Shown piece after piece: positions 24,976-32,922 of a stretch of DNA of 46,969 bases. The stretch covers positions 1 through 46,969 of the forward strand of contig CBFGOI010000024.1 in the NCBI GenBank assembly GCA_965650335.1, given 5' to 3'. Under the pieces are notes generated by a model, which was given only the letters and a program-made list of their open reading frames with translations, did no database searches and was not told where the DNA came from. Origin of the DNA: Paradesertivirga sp965650335. Its GTDB lineage: Bacteria > Bacteroidota > Bacteroidia > Sphingobacteriales > Sphingobacteriaceae. Each line of letters opens with the position of its first letter. The stretch's first letter is position 1. A program made the position numbers and the translations under genes.

Positions 24976-25602
24976 TTATACTGTTAGGAAAAATTTCTGT
25001 TTAGGGGTTCGAACTTTGGGTAGGCTTACCAGCCAGTCCTGATTGATATCTCTATATCCTAAAGGTAAAATACTTACGCTTTTCAATCCTTTTGCGGAAA
25101 GGCCCAGTAAATCATCCAGAGCGGTAGAGTTAAAGCCTTCCATTGGTGTGGCATCTACTTCCTGCGAAGCAGCAGCGATTAAGGCTGTTCCTAAAGCGAT
25201 ATAGGCCTGACGTGCCGCCCAGTTAAAGTTTTGTTCTGGAGTGTTTTTAGTTAAGCCCGCCATGTAGCCTCTCATCGTTCCCAGTGAGTCTAAACTTACC
25301 TTGCGTTCTGACGCAATCAGGTTCAAATATTCTTCGATTGATTCTTCCGAAACGTCTGACCAGGCGGCGAATACTAATAAGTGAGATGCTTCTGTTATCT
25401 GAGCCTGATTATTGGCAATCGGTTTAATTTGTTTCAAAGTTTCGGGATTCTCGATTACGATAACCCGGTAAGGCTGTAGTCCGATAGAAGAAGCTGAAAG
25501 TCTGACGCTTTCAAGAATTATATCTATTTTTTCTTGTGGTATTTTATTTCCGTTCATGCGCTTGGCCGCATATCTCCAATTCAATAATGATAGTATGTCC
25601 AT
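24976..25602 (-). CDS. NAD(P)H nitroreductase-family oxidoreductase (NfsB-like)
   Basis: A 208-residue FMN-dependent reductase. It begins LLNWRYAAKRMNGNKIPQEK, with the family's 'RxSxRxF'-type N-terminal FMN contact, then SASSIGLQPYRVIVIENPE (about 36-54). The C-terminus LPLGYRDINQDWL matches 'LGyrxxdD'. NfsB/DrgA-type enzymes reduce quinones, nitro compounds or flavins. It is divergent from an HxlR regulator and starts the pair with YceI. Opposed -7 elements and an inverted repeat in the 86-bp spacer suggest direct control by HxlR. Confidence 0.88.
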   Translation of the reverse strand: MDILSLLNWRYAAKRMNGNKIPQEKIDIILESVRLSASSIGLQPYRVIVIENPETLKQIKPIANNQAQITEASHLLVFAAWSDVSEESIEEYLNLIASERKVSLDSLGTMRGYMAGLTKNTPEQNFNWAARQAYIALGTALIAAASQEVDATPMEGFNSTALDDLLGLSAKGLKSVSILPLGYRDINQDWLVSLPKVRTPKQKFFLTV

Positions 25603-25616
25603 AATTTTACAATAGT

Positions 25617-25624
25617 TACTTTTG
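25617..25624 (+). promoter_or_regulatory. -7 element (TACTTTTG) for the HxlR gene
   Basis: An exact TAnnTTTG match on the plus strand, about 65 bp upstream of the HxlR start codon. It lies 7 bp from the opposed element of the nitroreductase gene. Confidence 0.55.
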
Positions 25625-25630
25625 ATAACT

Positions 25631-25638
25631 CAAAGCTA
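25631..25638 (-). promoter_or_regulatory. -7 element (TAGCTTTG) for the nitroreductase-yceI operon
   Basis: An exact TAnnTTTG match on the minus strand, 28 bp upstream of the nitroreductase start, implying a leader of only about 20 bases. Confidence 0.55.
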
Positions 25639-25688
25639 TTAAGTAACTTAGTGCCGAACAATATGGCACAAATTAATTACTCAGTTAT

Positions 25689-26114
25689 ATGAAAGTAACC
25701 ATTGGGAATCCAGCTCATAAAGGCACACAAGAGAATGTGAAAGAGCATTTTTCTGACAATCATTCGACAAATCACTACTGTCCGGTAACAGATGTGATCG
25801 ACAGAATAAGCGATAAATGGTCGGTGCATACCATCATTATGTTAGGTAAATCGGATAAATTACGTTTTGGAGAATTAAAAAAAGGCATTCATGGCATTTC
25901 TCAGCGAATGTTGACCGTTACATTAAAACATCTGGAAAGGGATGGTTTACTAACTCGCAAGGTATATCCGCAAATTCCACCAAAAGTAGAATATCAGCTT
26001 ACCGATTTGGGAAGAAGTTTACTCGGGCAGTTAGTTTCTCTATCCGAATGGGCGGCCGAGAACATGAATGAGGTGTTGCGTGCCCGCGAGGATTATATTT
26101 TGAAAAACGAATAA
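25689..26114 (+). CDS. HxlR-family transcriptional regulator
   Basis: A 141-residue winged-helix regulator with the conserved HxlR start HYCPVTDVIDRISDKWSVH, then FGELKKGIHGISQRMLTVTL and LERDGLLTRKVYPQIPPKVE. C31 in the YCPV motif is the conserved cysteine that senses aldehydes, quinones or oxidants in HxlR/HypR/QorR-type proteins. It is divergent from the nitroreductase-yceI pair, its likely target, and probably autoregulated through the inverted repeat at 25614-25648. Confidence 0.93.
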   Translation: MKVTIGNPAHKGTQENVKEHFSDNHSTNHYCPVTDVIDRISDKWSVHTIIMLGKSDKLRFGELKKGIHGISQRMLTVTLKHLERDGLLTRKVYPQIPPKVEYQLTDLGRSLLGQLVSLSEWAAENMNEVLRAREDYILKNE

Positions 26115-26181
26115 TAACGCCGTAGAAATGCTTACGGATCTGTCTATTGTTATTCAGCGAAATAATACCTTATTTTATTTG

Positions 26182-26535
26182 ATGAAAACACTTGCTCTAT
26201 TTTTTGTATTAACCTGTTCGGCCTTATTCTCCTTTGCTCAAACTAAAGATAGCCCAACAAAACCTGATCCTGCCAAAAAGCTTGAAATAGTAGAAGCCGC
26301 TTGTGGACAATGTAAGTTCGGTTTAAAGGGGAAAGGTTGTGATCTTGCTGTTCGCATAAACAATCATGCTTATTTTGTAGATGGAACCGACATTAATTCG
26401 CATGGCGATGCGCACGATGAACACGGCTTCTGTAAAGCGGTACGCAAAGCAACTGTTCAAGGAGAACTGAAAGGCGATCGATACGTGGTAAGCTATTTTA
26501 AATTGTTGCCAGACACGGAAAAGAAACAAAAGTAG
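26182..26535 (+). CDS. Exported Cys/His-rich DUF6370-like protein
   Basis: A 117-residue protein with a signal peptide (MKTLALFFVLTCSALFSFAQ). The ATG at 26182 is chosen because it begins that signal; an earlier in-frame ATG at 26128 adds 18 residues before it. The mature protein has CGQCKFGLKGKGC (C41, C44, C53), a further C84 and three closely spaced histidines (H75, H78, H81 in SHGDAHDEHG). This pattern resembles the DUF6370 family. Metal binding or a disulfide-stabilised fold is likely; the function is unknown. It lies 67 bp after HxlR on the same strand. Confidence 0.7.
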   Translation: MKTLALFFVLTCSALFSFAQTKDSPTKPDPAKKLEIVEAACGQCKFGLKGKGCDLAVRINNHAYFVDGTDINSHGDAHDEHGFCKAVRKATVQGELKGDRYVVSYFKLLPDTEKKQK

Positions 26536-26543
26536 TTATCTAT

Positions 26544-26570
26544 CGGATTTTTCTCTGAGCGATCCGTTTT
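26544..26570 (+). terminator. Weak rho-independent terminator after the DUF6370-like gene
   Basis: CGGAT (26544-26548) pairs with ATCCG (26562-26566) around a 13-base loop, and is followed by TTTTTCTG. The stem is short, so this is a modest call. The remainder of the 178-bp gap up to NhaD shows nothing else clear. Confidence 0.4.
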
Positions 26571-26713
26571 TCTGTTTCAAGTTCTTCCAGTAAAGTATAC
26601 TCGTGCTAGGTTATTTCTGCTTTAGATGATAATCATAGGTTTATAAGTCGGTACCCCAGATATTTACCTACAGTTCTTACATTACGTACTTAAACCCGAA
26701 ATCATACATAGAA

Positions 26714-27997
26714 ATGGGGATATTAATTATATCAATTTTTATATTAGGATATGCTGCGATAGCATTTGAACATTCTATTAAAATCAATAAAGCTGCATCT
26801 GCTCTGATTACAGGGGTTCTTTGCTGGACCGTTTATATTCTTTTTTCCACGGATAAAAATAGTGTGACTGAAGAGTTGAGTCGTCACCTGGGTGAACTTT
26901 CCAGTATTTTATTTTTTCTGTTAGGGGCCATGACCATTGTTACCCTAATTGATGCACATGATGGATTTGATATTATTACCAGGCGAATCAATCAGACAGA
27001 TTTGCGAAAGCTCCTTTGGATTATTGCTTTTATTACTTTTTTCCTTTCATCTATTTTAGATAATCTTACAACGACCATTGTAATGATCTCTCTTCTCCGA
27101 AAACTGATAGGGAACGAAAAAGACAGGTTGTTTTTTGCAGGTATTGTGGTTGTAGCTGCGAATGCGGGTGGAGCATGGACTCCCATTGGGGATGTCACAA
27201 CAACAATGCTCTGGATAGGCGGACAGATCACCACATTCGGCATTATTGCTAAACTTGTTGTTCCGAGTTTAATGTGTATCGTTATACCTTTGATTTTTCT
27301 TTCTTTTAAACTCAAAGGAAGTGTTCAACGGCCGGTGTCCGAACAAAAGTTGAACACTAAACCCATTTCTGAAAAACATCAATCCATCGTTTTCTTTTCC
27401 GGAGTTCTGGCCCTTGTTTTTGTTCCGGTTTTTAAATCAGTTACACATCTTCCTCCCTATATGGGAATACTTATCGGCCTGGGCGTGCTTTGGGTAATTA
27501 CCGAAGTAATTCATGGCAAAAAAGCGGAAGAAGATAAACGCGGTTTGTCTGTTGTCCATGCCTTAAGTATGATTGATACTCCAACCATTTTATTTTTTCT
27601 TGGTATTTTGATGAGTATTACAGCGCTCGAATCTATAGGTTCATTATCGCAACTTGCCCAATGGATGACTGTCACGCTTCACAGCGATAATATTATTGTA
27701 GTTTCCATCGGCTTACTTTCATCCATTATAGATAATGTTCCATTAGTTGCCGCCACACAGGGGATGTACAGCTTAAATCAATATCCCACAGATCATTATT
27801 TTTGGGAGTTTCTGGCTTATTGCGCTGGTACAGGTGGCAGTGTTTTAATCATCGGTTCGGCGGCAGGTGTCGCCGCCATGGGTCTGGAGAAAATCAGTTT
27901 CTTTTGGTATTTGAAAAAGGTTAGTCTACTTGCGTTGTTAGGATACTTTGCTGGAGCGATCACCTACATTTTACAGCATCAATTAATCCGATTTTGA
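26714..27997 (+). CDS. nhaD: Na+/H+ antiporter NhaD
   Basis: A 427-residue integral membrane antiporter of the ion-transporter superfamily that exports Na+ (or Li+) for protons at the inner membrane. About eleven hydrophobic segments are visible. Characteristic stretches are LDNLTTTIVMISLL (about 115-128), NAGGAWTPIGDVTTTMLW (about 150-167) and SSIIDNVPLVAATQGMY near 340. The length and motifs match Bacteroidota NhaD. No neighbouring gene shares a clear pathway. Confidence 0.92.
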   Translation: MGILIISIFILGYAAIAFEHSIKINKAASALITGVLCWTVYILFSTDKNSVTEELSRHLGELSSILFFLLGAMTIVTLIDAHDGFDIITRRINQTDLRKLLWIIAFITFFLSSILDNLTTTIVMISLLRKLIGNEKDRLFFAGIVVVAANAGGAWTPIGDVTTTMLWIGGQITTFGIIAKLVVPSLMCIVIPLIFLSFKLKGSVQRPVSEQKLNTKPISEKHQSIVFFSGVLALVFVPVFKSVTHLPPYMGILIGLGVLWVITEVIHGKKAEEDKRGLSVVHALSMIDTPTILFFLGILMSITALESIGSLSQLAQWMTVTLHSDNIIVVSIGLLSSIIDNVPLVAATQGMYSLNQYPTDHYFWEFLAYCAGTGGSVLIIGSAAGVAAMGLEKISFFWYLKKVSLLALLGYFAGAITYILQHQLIRF

Positions 27998-28023
27998 AAT
28001 CATGAATTTAAATCGAACCAAAA

Positions 28024-28041
28024 CAGTCCCACACGGGACTG
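28024..28041. repeat. CAGTCCC-ACAC-GGGACTG hairpin after nhaD
   Basis: A perfect 7-bp GC-rich stem with a 4-base loop lies 27 bp past the nhaD stop. There is no T tract on the plus strand; on the minus strand TTTTGG follows. It may stabilise the nhaD transcript end. The remaining 190 bp before the OmpA-like gene contains only short open stretches without a start codon. Confidence 0.4.
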
Positions 28042-28230
28042 TGCCTTGTTTCGAGAATAGACTAATAAATTTGGGATGGGTTTTTAATTCGAAAAAACTT
28101 TGCCGTTTACAGTCTCAACTAAGCTTCCAAGTTCTCCGGAAGCCATGGCGAATACCGCCCTCGTAGTAACCAATCCAAACAATTTAAGTATTACAGCTCT
28201 TACTATATTATTTGTTTAATAAATAATGAT

Positions 28231-29076
28231 ATGAAAGTTAAATTGATAATACTTGTAATCCCAGTAATATTTCTGGGATCGTGTGGAAAAAAGTTACGTG
28301 AGGCTGAAATGCGATATGCAACTTTGAACTCTTCATACCTTGATTTGCAGAAGAGATTTTCATCTTGTCAGGATTCTTCTGCAAGATATGTTGAACGGAT
28401 AAAGTTTCTTAATGACCAGCTGAGTAACCAGCAAACCACCAATAACCAGATGCTTAACCAATTGAAAGACTTATCGGTTATTTCTGGCTCACAAGCCGAG
28501 AGTATTAAAAAATCTCTGGATAACATTGGCGCCAAGGATGCGTACATTAAAGATTTGCAATCTGCCATCGCCCGGAAAGATTCGTTGAATATGGCCCTGG
28601 TGATGAACTTAAAAGGTGCTATTGGCAATCTCAATGATCAGGATATTAATATAAAAGTCGATAAAGGCGTAGTTTATATTGATATTTCTGATAAACTTTT
28701 ATTTAAGAGCGGAAATTACGAAGTGAATGAAAGAGCACAGGAAGTGCTGGGCAAGGTAGCAAAGGTTTTGAACAACCAACCCGATATCGAATTTATGGTG
28801 GAAGGGCATACCGATAATGTGCCGTATAAAAGTGGTCCGCTTTTGGATAACTGGGATTTGAGTGTAAAGAGAGCTACATCTGTAGTACGGATCTTACAAA
28901 ATCAGTATGGTGTGCCTGCATCCAGGATGACAGCTGCGGGACGAGGCGAGTACATTCCACTCTCTTCAAACGATAGCGAAGAAGGTAAAGCCGTTAACAG
29001 AAGAACCCGAATCGTGATTTTGCCTCAACTTGACCAGTTCTTTAAATTGCTGGAAAAGCCATCCACATCATCTTAG
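28231..29076 (+). CDS. OmpA/MotB-domain lipoprotein
   Basis: A 281-residue outer-membrane lipoprotein that anchors the membrane to peptidoglycan. The lipobox is LGSC (C18). Residues about 20-130 form a coiled coil (YATLNSSYLDLQKRFSS, then NQQTTNNQMLNQLKDL). The OmpA C-terminal domain (about 150-265) shows the peptidoglycan-binding EGHTDNVPY, NWDLSVKRATSVVRIL and NRRTRIVILP. It is transcribed alone; a short membrane-protein gene and a phosphatase follow on the same strand. A Pal- or YiaD-like role is inferred. Confidence 0.9.
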   Translation: MKVKLIILVIPVIFLGSCGKKLREAEMRYATLNSSYLDLQKRFSSCQDSSARYVERIKFLNDQLSNQQTTNNQMLNQLKDLSVISGSQAESIKKSLDNIGAKDAYIKDLQSAIARKDSLNMALVMNLKGAIGNLNDQDINIKVDKGVVYIDISDKLLFKSGNYEVNERAQEVLGKVAKVLNNQPDIEFMVEGHTDNVPYKSGPLLDNWDLSVKRATSVVRILQNQYGVPASRMTAAGRGEYIPLSSNDSEEGKAVNRRTRIVILPQLDQFFKLLEKPSTSS

Positions 29077-29110
29077 GCTAATAAAGAGAGATCTCGCCAG
29101 TCATATATTT

Positions 29111-29147
29111 TACCCTCTTCGTCTTTTTTCATTAGGCGAGGAGGGTA
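29111..29147. terminator. Inverted repeat after the OmpA-like gene
   Basis: TACCCTCTTCG (29111-29121) pairs with CGAGGAGGGTA (29137-29147), ten of eleven positions, with a T6 run inside the loop. It lies 35 bp after the stop and probably ends or protects that transcript, though the T run is not in the usual place. Confidence 0.45.
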
Positions 29148-29226
29148 ATTGCATTTATATAACACATTAGAAATAAATTCTTTAAACAACCTAAAATTCA
29201 GGATGTTCTTTTTAGAAAACCGCCAG

Positions 29227-29463
29227 ATGAATAAGGTTGCATTTTCCGTATTATTTGCCAGCGCTTACCTTTTGATATTTCTGTTTATGTTGCATACTGA
29301 TTTTAATAGCGCGGTTTGGGCCTTGTTCCTCTTATCGCCTTTTGTAATAATCTATATGGTCTATATGGTAATTCGCTATGGTGAGTATTCTGGGAGAGAA
29401 CTTGAGGAAGGTGAGGAATGGGGATATGAAGATATAGATAAAACGAGTCTTCGCGAATCATAG
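29227..29463 (+). CDS. Small two-helix membrane protein of unknown function
   Basis: A 78-residue protein with two membrane helices (AFSVLFASAYLLIFLFML at about 4-21; AVWALFLLSPFVIIYMVYMV at about 29-48) followed by an acidic tail (RELEEGEEWGYEDIDK). The ATG at 29227 is preferred because it places the first helix directly after the start; upstream in-frame ATGs at 29203 and 29149 give unlikely N-termini. I do not recognise a named family. It lies between the OmpA-like and phosphatase genes. Confidence 0.55.
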   Translation: MNKVAFSVLFASAYLLIFLFMLHTDFNSAVWALFLLSPFVIIYMVYMVIRYGEYSGRELEEGEEWGYEDIDKTSLRES

Positions 29464-29532
29464 ACCGCAGATAAATTTAAAGACTCCTGCGGGGCGACAA
29501 AAGCCCTTCTTTAGAACTCATAGTAGGGGATG

Positions 29533-29600
29533 AAAGCCTAATACATTTTTTATTTGTCATTGCATTGTAAAGGCTTGATATAGGCTTTTTTGCATGCAAT
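29533..29600. repeat. Nested inverted repeats upstream of the phosphatase gene
   Basis: AAAGCCTA (29533-29540) complements TAGGCTTT (29581-29588), which runs on into more T residues. ATTGCAT (29559-29565) complements ATGCAAT (29594-29600). The two pairs interlock, so they form alternative hairpins. The T run after TAGGC suggests a possible terminator or attenuator in the leader of the phosphatase gene at 29673. Confidence 0.35.
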
Positions 29601-29672
29601 AAGTTTCTGGTTCTTGGGGTTTTAGAAGTATACAAAACATCAAACGATAACCGCCCAAATAGTTCGAGACGT

Positions 29673-30392
29673 ATGAAAGCATTATTGAAAAACACCCTGC
29701 TATTAGCTTTGACACTTCCCGGTTTTAGCCTTTTTGCTCAAGCCCAATCTTTAGATAATTTAGTAAGTTCAGAAAAATCTTCTGTTACGGCAGCAGTCTC
29801 AAACGACCTTACGGTAACTGCCGAAAAAAGTACCGAAATGAAAGGTGCCAAAACCTTAATAACTAAGGCAGAGCGTCAAACTATCGGTAGGTTAAAAAAC
29901 GTTTACAAAATAGACGAGGGGATTTACCGCTCGGAACAACCCGGTCAGAACGACTTTACTTCATTGGAGAAAGCGGGTTTATTTGAGGTATTGAATGTTC
30001 GCCGTTTTTGGAGTGATAATAAAAGAGCCAAACATACCCAGTTAAAACTTCATCATATTTCTATGAAGGCCGGAGACATTAAAGAGCGTGAAGTAATTAA
30101 AGCCCTAAAGTTGATCAATGATCGCAAAGGGCCCATACTAATTCACTGCTGGCATGGTTCGGATCGCACCGGAATGCTTATGGCAATGTATCGCTTAGTT
30201 TTCCAAAACTGGACTAAAGAAGATGCTATCCAGGAGATGACCAAGGGAGGCTTTGGATTTCATACCGTTTACAGCAATATAATTGATTTTGTTAATACTG
30301 CTGATGTTGATAAGATAAGAGAAAAAGTTGTGGGTAAAAAAGAAGCTGAAAAAATGGAACAAGGTCCCGTTTTAGCTTCAGAAACTAAATAA
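29673..30392 (+). CDS. Exported dual-specificity/tyrosine phosphatase
   Basis: A 239-residue cysteine phosphatase with a signal peptide (about 1-24, ending FAQAQ). The signature HCWHGSDRTGM gives C159 as nucleophile and R165 as phosphate-binding residue (Cx5R). The general acid may be the aspartate in MKAGDIKE (D135). An N-terminal low-complexity stretch (about 28-65) precedes the domain. Bacterial relatives are 'DSP-PTPase/NAD kinase-like' proteins, and plant/fungal relatives dephosphorylate inositol pyrophosphates or phosphoproteins. Its location outside the cytoplasm is unusual for phosphotyrosine signalling and suggests a nutrient or envelope role (inference). Confidence 0.83.
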   Translation: MKALLKNTLLLALTLPGFSLFAQAQSLDNLVSSEKSSVTAAVSNDLTVTAEKSTEMKGAKTLITKAERQTIGRLKNVYKIDEGIYRSEQPGQNDFTSLEKAGLFEVLNVRRFWSDNKRAKHTQLKLHHISMKAGDIKEREVIKALKLINDRKGPILIHCWHGSDRTGMLMAMYRLVFQNWTKEDAIQEMTKGGFGFHTVYSNIIDFVNTADVDKIREKVVGKKEAEKMEQGPVLASETK

Positions 30393-30455
30393 TCATATAA
30401 AGGATTTTCTTTCAACGTTGTCGTTTTGTTTAAACATGGCAACGTGAGATTTTCG

Positions 30456-30502
30456 AAATCGGTTGCTTTTATTCAAATTTATGAATAAAACAGCCGATTT
30501 TT
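30456..30502 (+). terminator. Rho-independent terminator after the phosphatase gene
   Basis: AAATCGG (30456-30462) pairs with CCGATTT (30494-30500), and inside it TTTTATTCA pairs with TGAATAAAA, giving a long stem followed by TTATTTT. It ends the phosphatase transcript. Confidence 0.65.
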
Positions 30503-30587
30503 ATTTTGCCTCTGTGGCAATATTCAAAGCTTCTTCAGGCTCAGGAGTGGTAAACCAAACTCTACATAAAGCATCCTTTAGTACATC
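30501..30587 (-). pseudogene. Possible remnant of a small gene
   Basis: Minus-strand translation gives 28 codons that look protein-like (DALCRVWFTTPEPEEALNIA, then TEAK and stop), bounded upstream by TGA and with no start codon. It lies 23 bp beyond the stop of the 94-residue gene at 30610 and on the same strand. It may be the frameshifted C-terminus of a lost gene. Chance cannot be excluded. Confidence 0.25.
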
Positions 30588-30609
30588 TCAAAGGTAGTTT
30601 CGTTGAGGT

Positions 30610-30894
30610 TTACTTATTGATGAAAGAAGGGTGACGAGTAATTTGGGCAGCGATATCTAGCAGGTCATCCCCCGAAAAACTTTCATCTCCCTCAAAATGG
30701 AAATCTTTTTCCGAACTTAATGATATTATACCTAATAGGTTATCTTTCGGTACGTCTCCAATCGCACCCCTTTCCAGCCAGTCATTTGTTCGGTCTTTTG
30801 AAAATATTTTAAAACGCTTAGGTTTTTGTGGATTTTCTTCGGCTTCAATAATCAGCTCTCGTGCAGGTTCAATCTGAACTTCAAACTTTTCCAT
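30610..30894 (-). CDS. Small hypothetical protein
   Basis: A 94-residue acidic protein starting MEKFEVQIEPARELIIEAEE. The ATG at 30894 is chosen over one 36 bp upstream because it begins the compositionally normal protein. No signal peptide, membrane helix or known motif is seen. It contains DNLLGIISLSSEKDF at about 50-64 and ends HPSFINK. I do not recognise it. It lies downstream of the CHASE kinase gene on the same strand, 113 bp away. Confidence 0.55.
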   Translation of the reverse strand: MEKFEVQIEPARELIIEAEENPQKPKRFKIFSKDRTNDWLERGAIGDVPKDNLLGIISLSSEKDFHFEGDESFSGDDLLDIAAQITRHPSFINK

Positions 30895-31007
30895 AGAATT
30901 GATAGATGTATAAATAATACAAATGATCAAAATGAAAGTTTTGAAATATTGCTGCGAGCCTCGTTGGGGGCGCCCTTAAAAGTAAAACCACATCTGACTG
31001 GTATAAC

Positions 31008-32750
31008 CTAAGCGTTGAAACCAGCCTTATCAAAGTCTGGATGAATAGGAATATATATCGTGAATATCGATCCTTTGCCGGGTTCACTAGTTACGCTGAT
31101 TTTTCCCTGGTGCCTTTTTACGATTTCATTTGAAATATAAAGCCCCATTCCCAAGCCTGAAAGAGTAGGAGAAAGGCCTTCAGCACGATGGTATTTTTGA
31201 AAAATAAGCGCCTGATTTTCCCTGGATATTCCAATCCCTTCATCTTTCACCTCAATTGTAACGTGATCATCAATTTGCTTGCCCTTTATAAAAACTGTTC
31301 TTGATCCTGGCGAATATTTTATCGCATTGTTAAGGAGATTATTAAGAGCTTGTTCTAACCTGAACTTGTCTCCTTTCATAACAACATTGGGTATTTCTGG
31401 TTCAAGAACAATCTGATGATTTGCATAGATATGATTAACTGTTTCAATACTTTCAGATATTAATTCACTAAGCAAAAACGTATCGATTTGCAACCTTAAA
31501 CTTCCTGCCTGAATTTTCGAGACGTCGAGCAGATCGGCTATCAAACTATTTAACTTTTTAATTTGTGCGATAGCTTTACGCACAAAAGTTCGTTCAGTTT
31601 CTTTCAGGTCAGACCTTTCTAATAATTGAATGTATGCTTTAATGCTGGTTAGTGGCGTTTTAAGTTCGTGACTTGCAATGCCTATAAACTCATCCTTTTT
31701 CTTTTCTACTTCTTTACTCAATTGTAGCTCTTCAACAACTCTGGATCTGTTTTTGATATTATTTACCGCTATCACAACCATTAAAAATGTAATGGCTAAG
31801 CCCAGGATCAGAACCAAATCGGGTTGGCGTTTTTCAATGTTTGAGCCAAACATTTCTGTAGATGACACGACAATTTTCCATTGAGCACCGGCCATATAAA
31901 TCGAAGTGTCCGAAACGAGTTCTCCTTTTGTAGAAGGCCGGTGAAGAATAGAGTCGGAGTTGAATAATAGACTTTTTTCAGATGGTTTGTTGCCGTCGTA
32001 AATTTCGATGTGGATATCGGAAAAACTTTTCAAAATAGCCTCCATTAAATCATACGCCCGAAAGGGTGTATAGACAAATCCTATAATATTTTTTTTCCGA
32101 TCTTCCGTTGTTCGGGTAGTTTCCGGACTGCGGTAGACTGGGAGGTATAAAAGAAACCCGGGTTGAATATCTTCTGTTGTTTCCTGAACTAAGGTTACCT
32201 TTTTTGACATGGCAGGTTTGCCTGTTTCTAATGCTCTGCCCATTGTCTCCTTACGAATAGATTCGCTGTACATATCAAAGCCAAAAGCTCTGAGATTTCG
32301 TCCCCTAAAAGGTTCAATAAAGATAATAGGGGTTAAATGATCATTCCTAAAATCAGAGACTATCTTAAAATCAGGATATCCACTCTTTTTGATACGCGCT
32401 TCCACCTCGGGCACTTCGTTTTTTTTTATGTAAGCGGCATAAGCTATGGCCTGTATACCTGCATAATTGTCCGAGACATTTAAGTTGGCAACATATTTTT
32501 CCCAGTTATCGGCAGTTACAGAGTCCGAAGCATAGAATAAAGCCTGGCACCCTCTTAATATTTGTGTGTAATCGGTAATTCTTCTCTTTAATACGTCGGT
32601 AGCTCTTGCAACACGTTGTTCAAATAGTTTTTCTCTTCTTGCTTTCGTAGCATTCGTTATTTCGGAATAACTATATAGAGTGAAGGCGGTTAAACAAAAA
32701 AATACAAGTAAAGCAGGATAATAATTTTTGAAAATCTGTCGAATGTTCAT
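31008..32750 (-). CDS. CHASE-domain sensor histidine kinase
   Basis: A 580-residue membrane kinase. Helix 1 (about 12-29) and helix 2 (about 311-330) flank a periplasmic CHASE domain (about 75-240; GIQAIAYAAYIKK, FIEPFRGRNLRAFGFDMYSE). The HisKA helix has IASHELKTPLTSIK (H361), and the HATPase domain shows NLLNNAIKYS, DEGIGISREN and GLGMGLYIS. CHASE domains bind small molecules such as cytokinins in plants; the ligand here is unknown. No response regulator is adjacent. Confidence 0.92.
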   Translation of the reverse strand: MNIRQIFKNYYPALLVFFCLTAFTLYSYSEITNATKARREKLFEQRVARATDVLKRRITDYTQILRGCQALFYASDSVTADNWEKYVANLNVSDNYAGIQAIAYAAYIKKNEVPEVEARIKKSGYPDFKIVSDFRNDHLTPIIFIEPFRGRNLRAFGFDMYSESIRKETMGRALETGKPAMSKKVTLVQETTEDIQPGFLLYLPVYRSPETTRTTEDRKKNIIGFVYTPFRAYDLMEAILKSFSDIHIEIYDGNKPSEKSLLFNSDSILHRPSTKGELVSDTSIYMAGAQWKIVVSSTEMFGSNIEKRQPDLVLILGLAITFLMVVIAVNNIKNRSRVVEELQLSKEVEKKKDEFIGIASHELKTPLTSIKAYIQLLERSDLKETERTFVRKAIAQIKKLNSLIADLLDVSKIQAGSLRLQIDTFLLSELISESIETVNHIYANHQIVLEPEIPNVVMKGDKFRLEQALNNLLNNAIKYSPGSRTVFIKGKQIDDHVTIEVKDEGIGISRENQALIFQKYHRAEGLSPTLSGLGMGLYISNEIVKRHQGKISVTSEPGKGSIFTIYIPIHPDFDKAGFNA

Positions 32751-32922
32751 ACGTTCTTTAGCTCGCCAAATTATGATCTCATATAGTTGAATTCACAATT
32801 CGGTACGGGTGATGTTCGATTCTATCAATAGTTATACCTCATTTTGACCTTTTAGTAGTTTAAATAAAAATCCCCCTCGTTAAACTCGGTACTATTGTCT
32901 TTGCAGATCTCAAAAAGATTTC

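Larger units (their letters stand above)
25614..25648. promoter_or_regulatory. Candidate HxlR operator (inverted repeat over both promoters)
   Basis: AGTTACTT (25614-25621) and AAGTAACT (25641-25648) are perfect complements 19 bases apart. The repeat overlaps the HxlR-gene -7 element and flanks the nitroreductase one. HxlR proteins are dimeric winged-helix regulators that bind such dyads, so binding here could control both genes. Confidence 0.5.

Noticed and set aside
28084..28221. A 45-codon minus-strand open stretch containing AVFAMASGELGSLVETVNGK
   Set aside because: It has no start codon at its beginning, no recognised relatives and lies in the upstream region of the OmpA-like gene; chance is likely.
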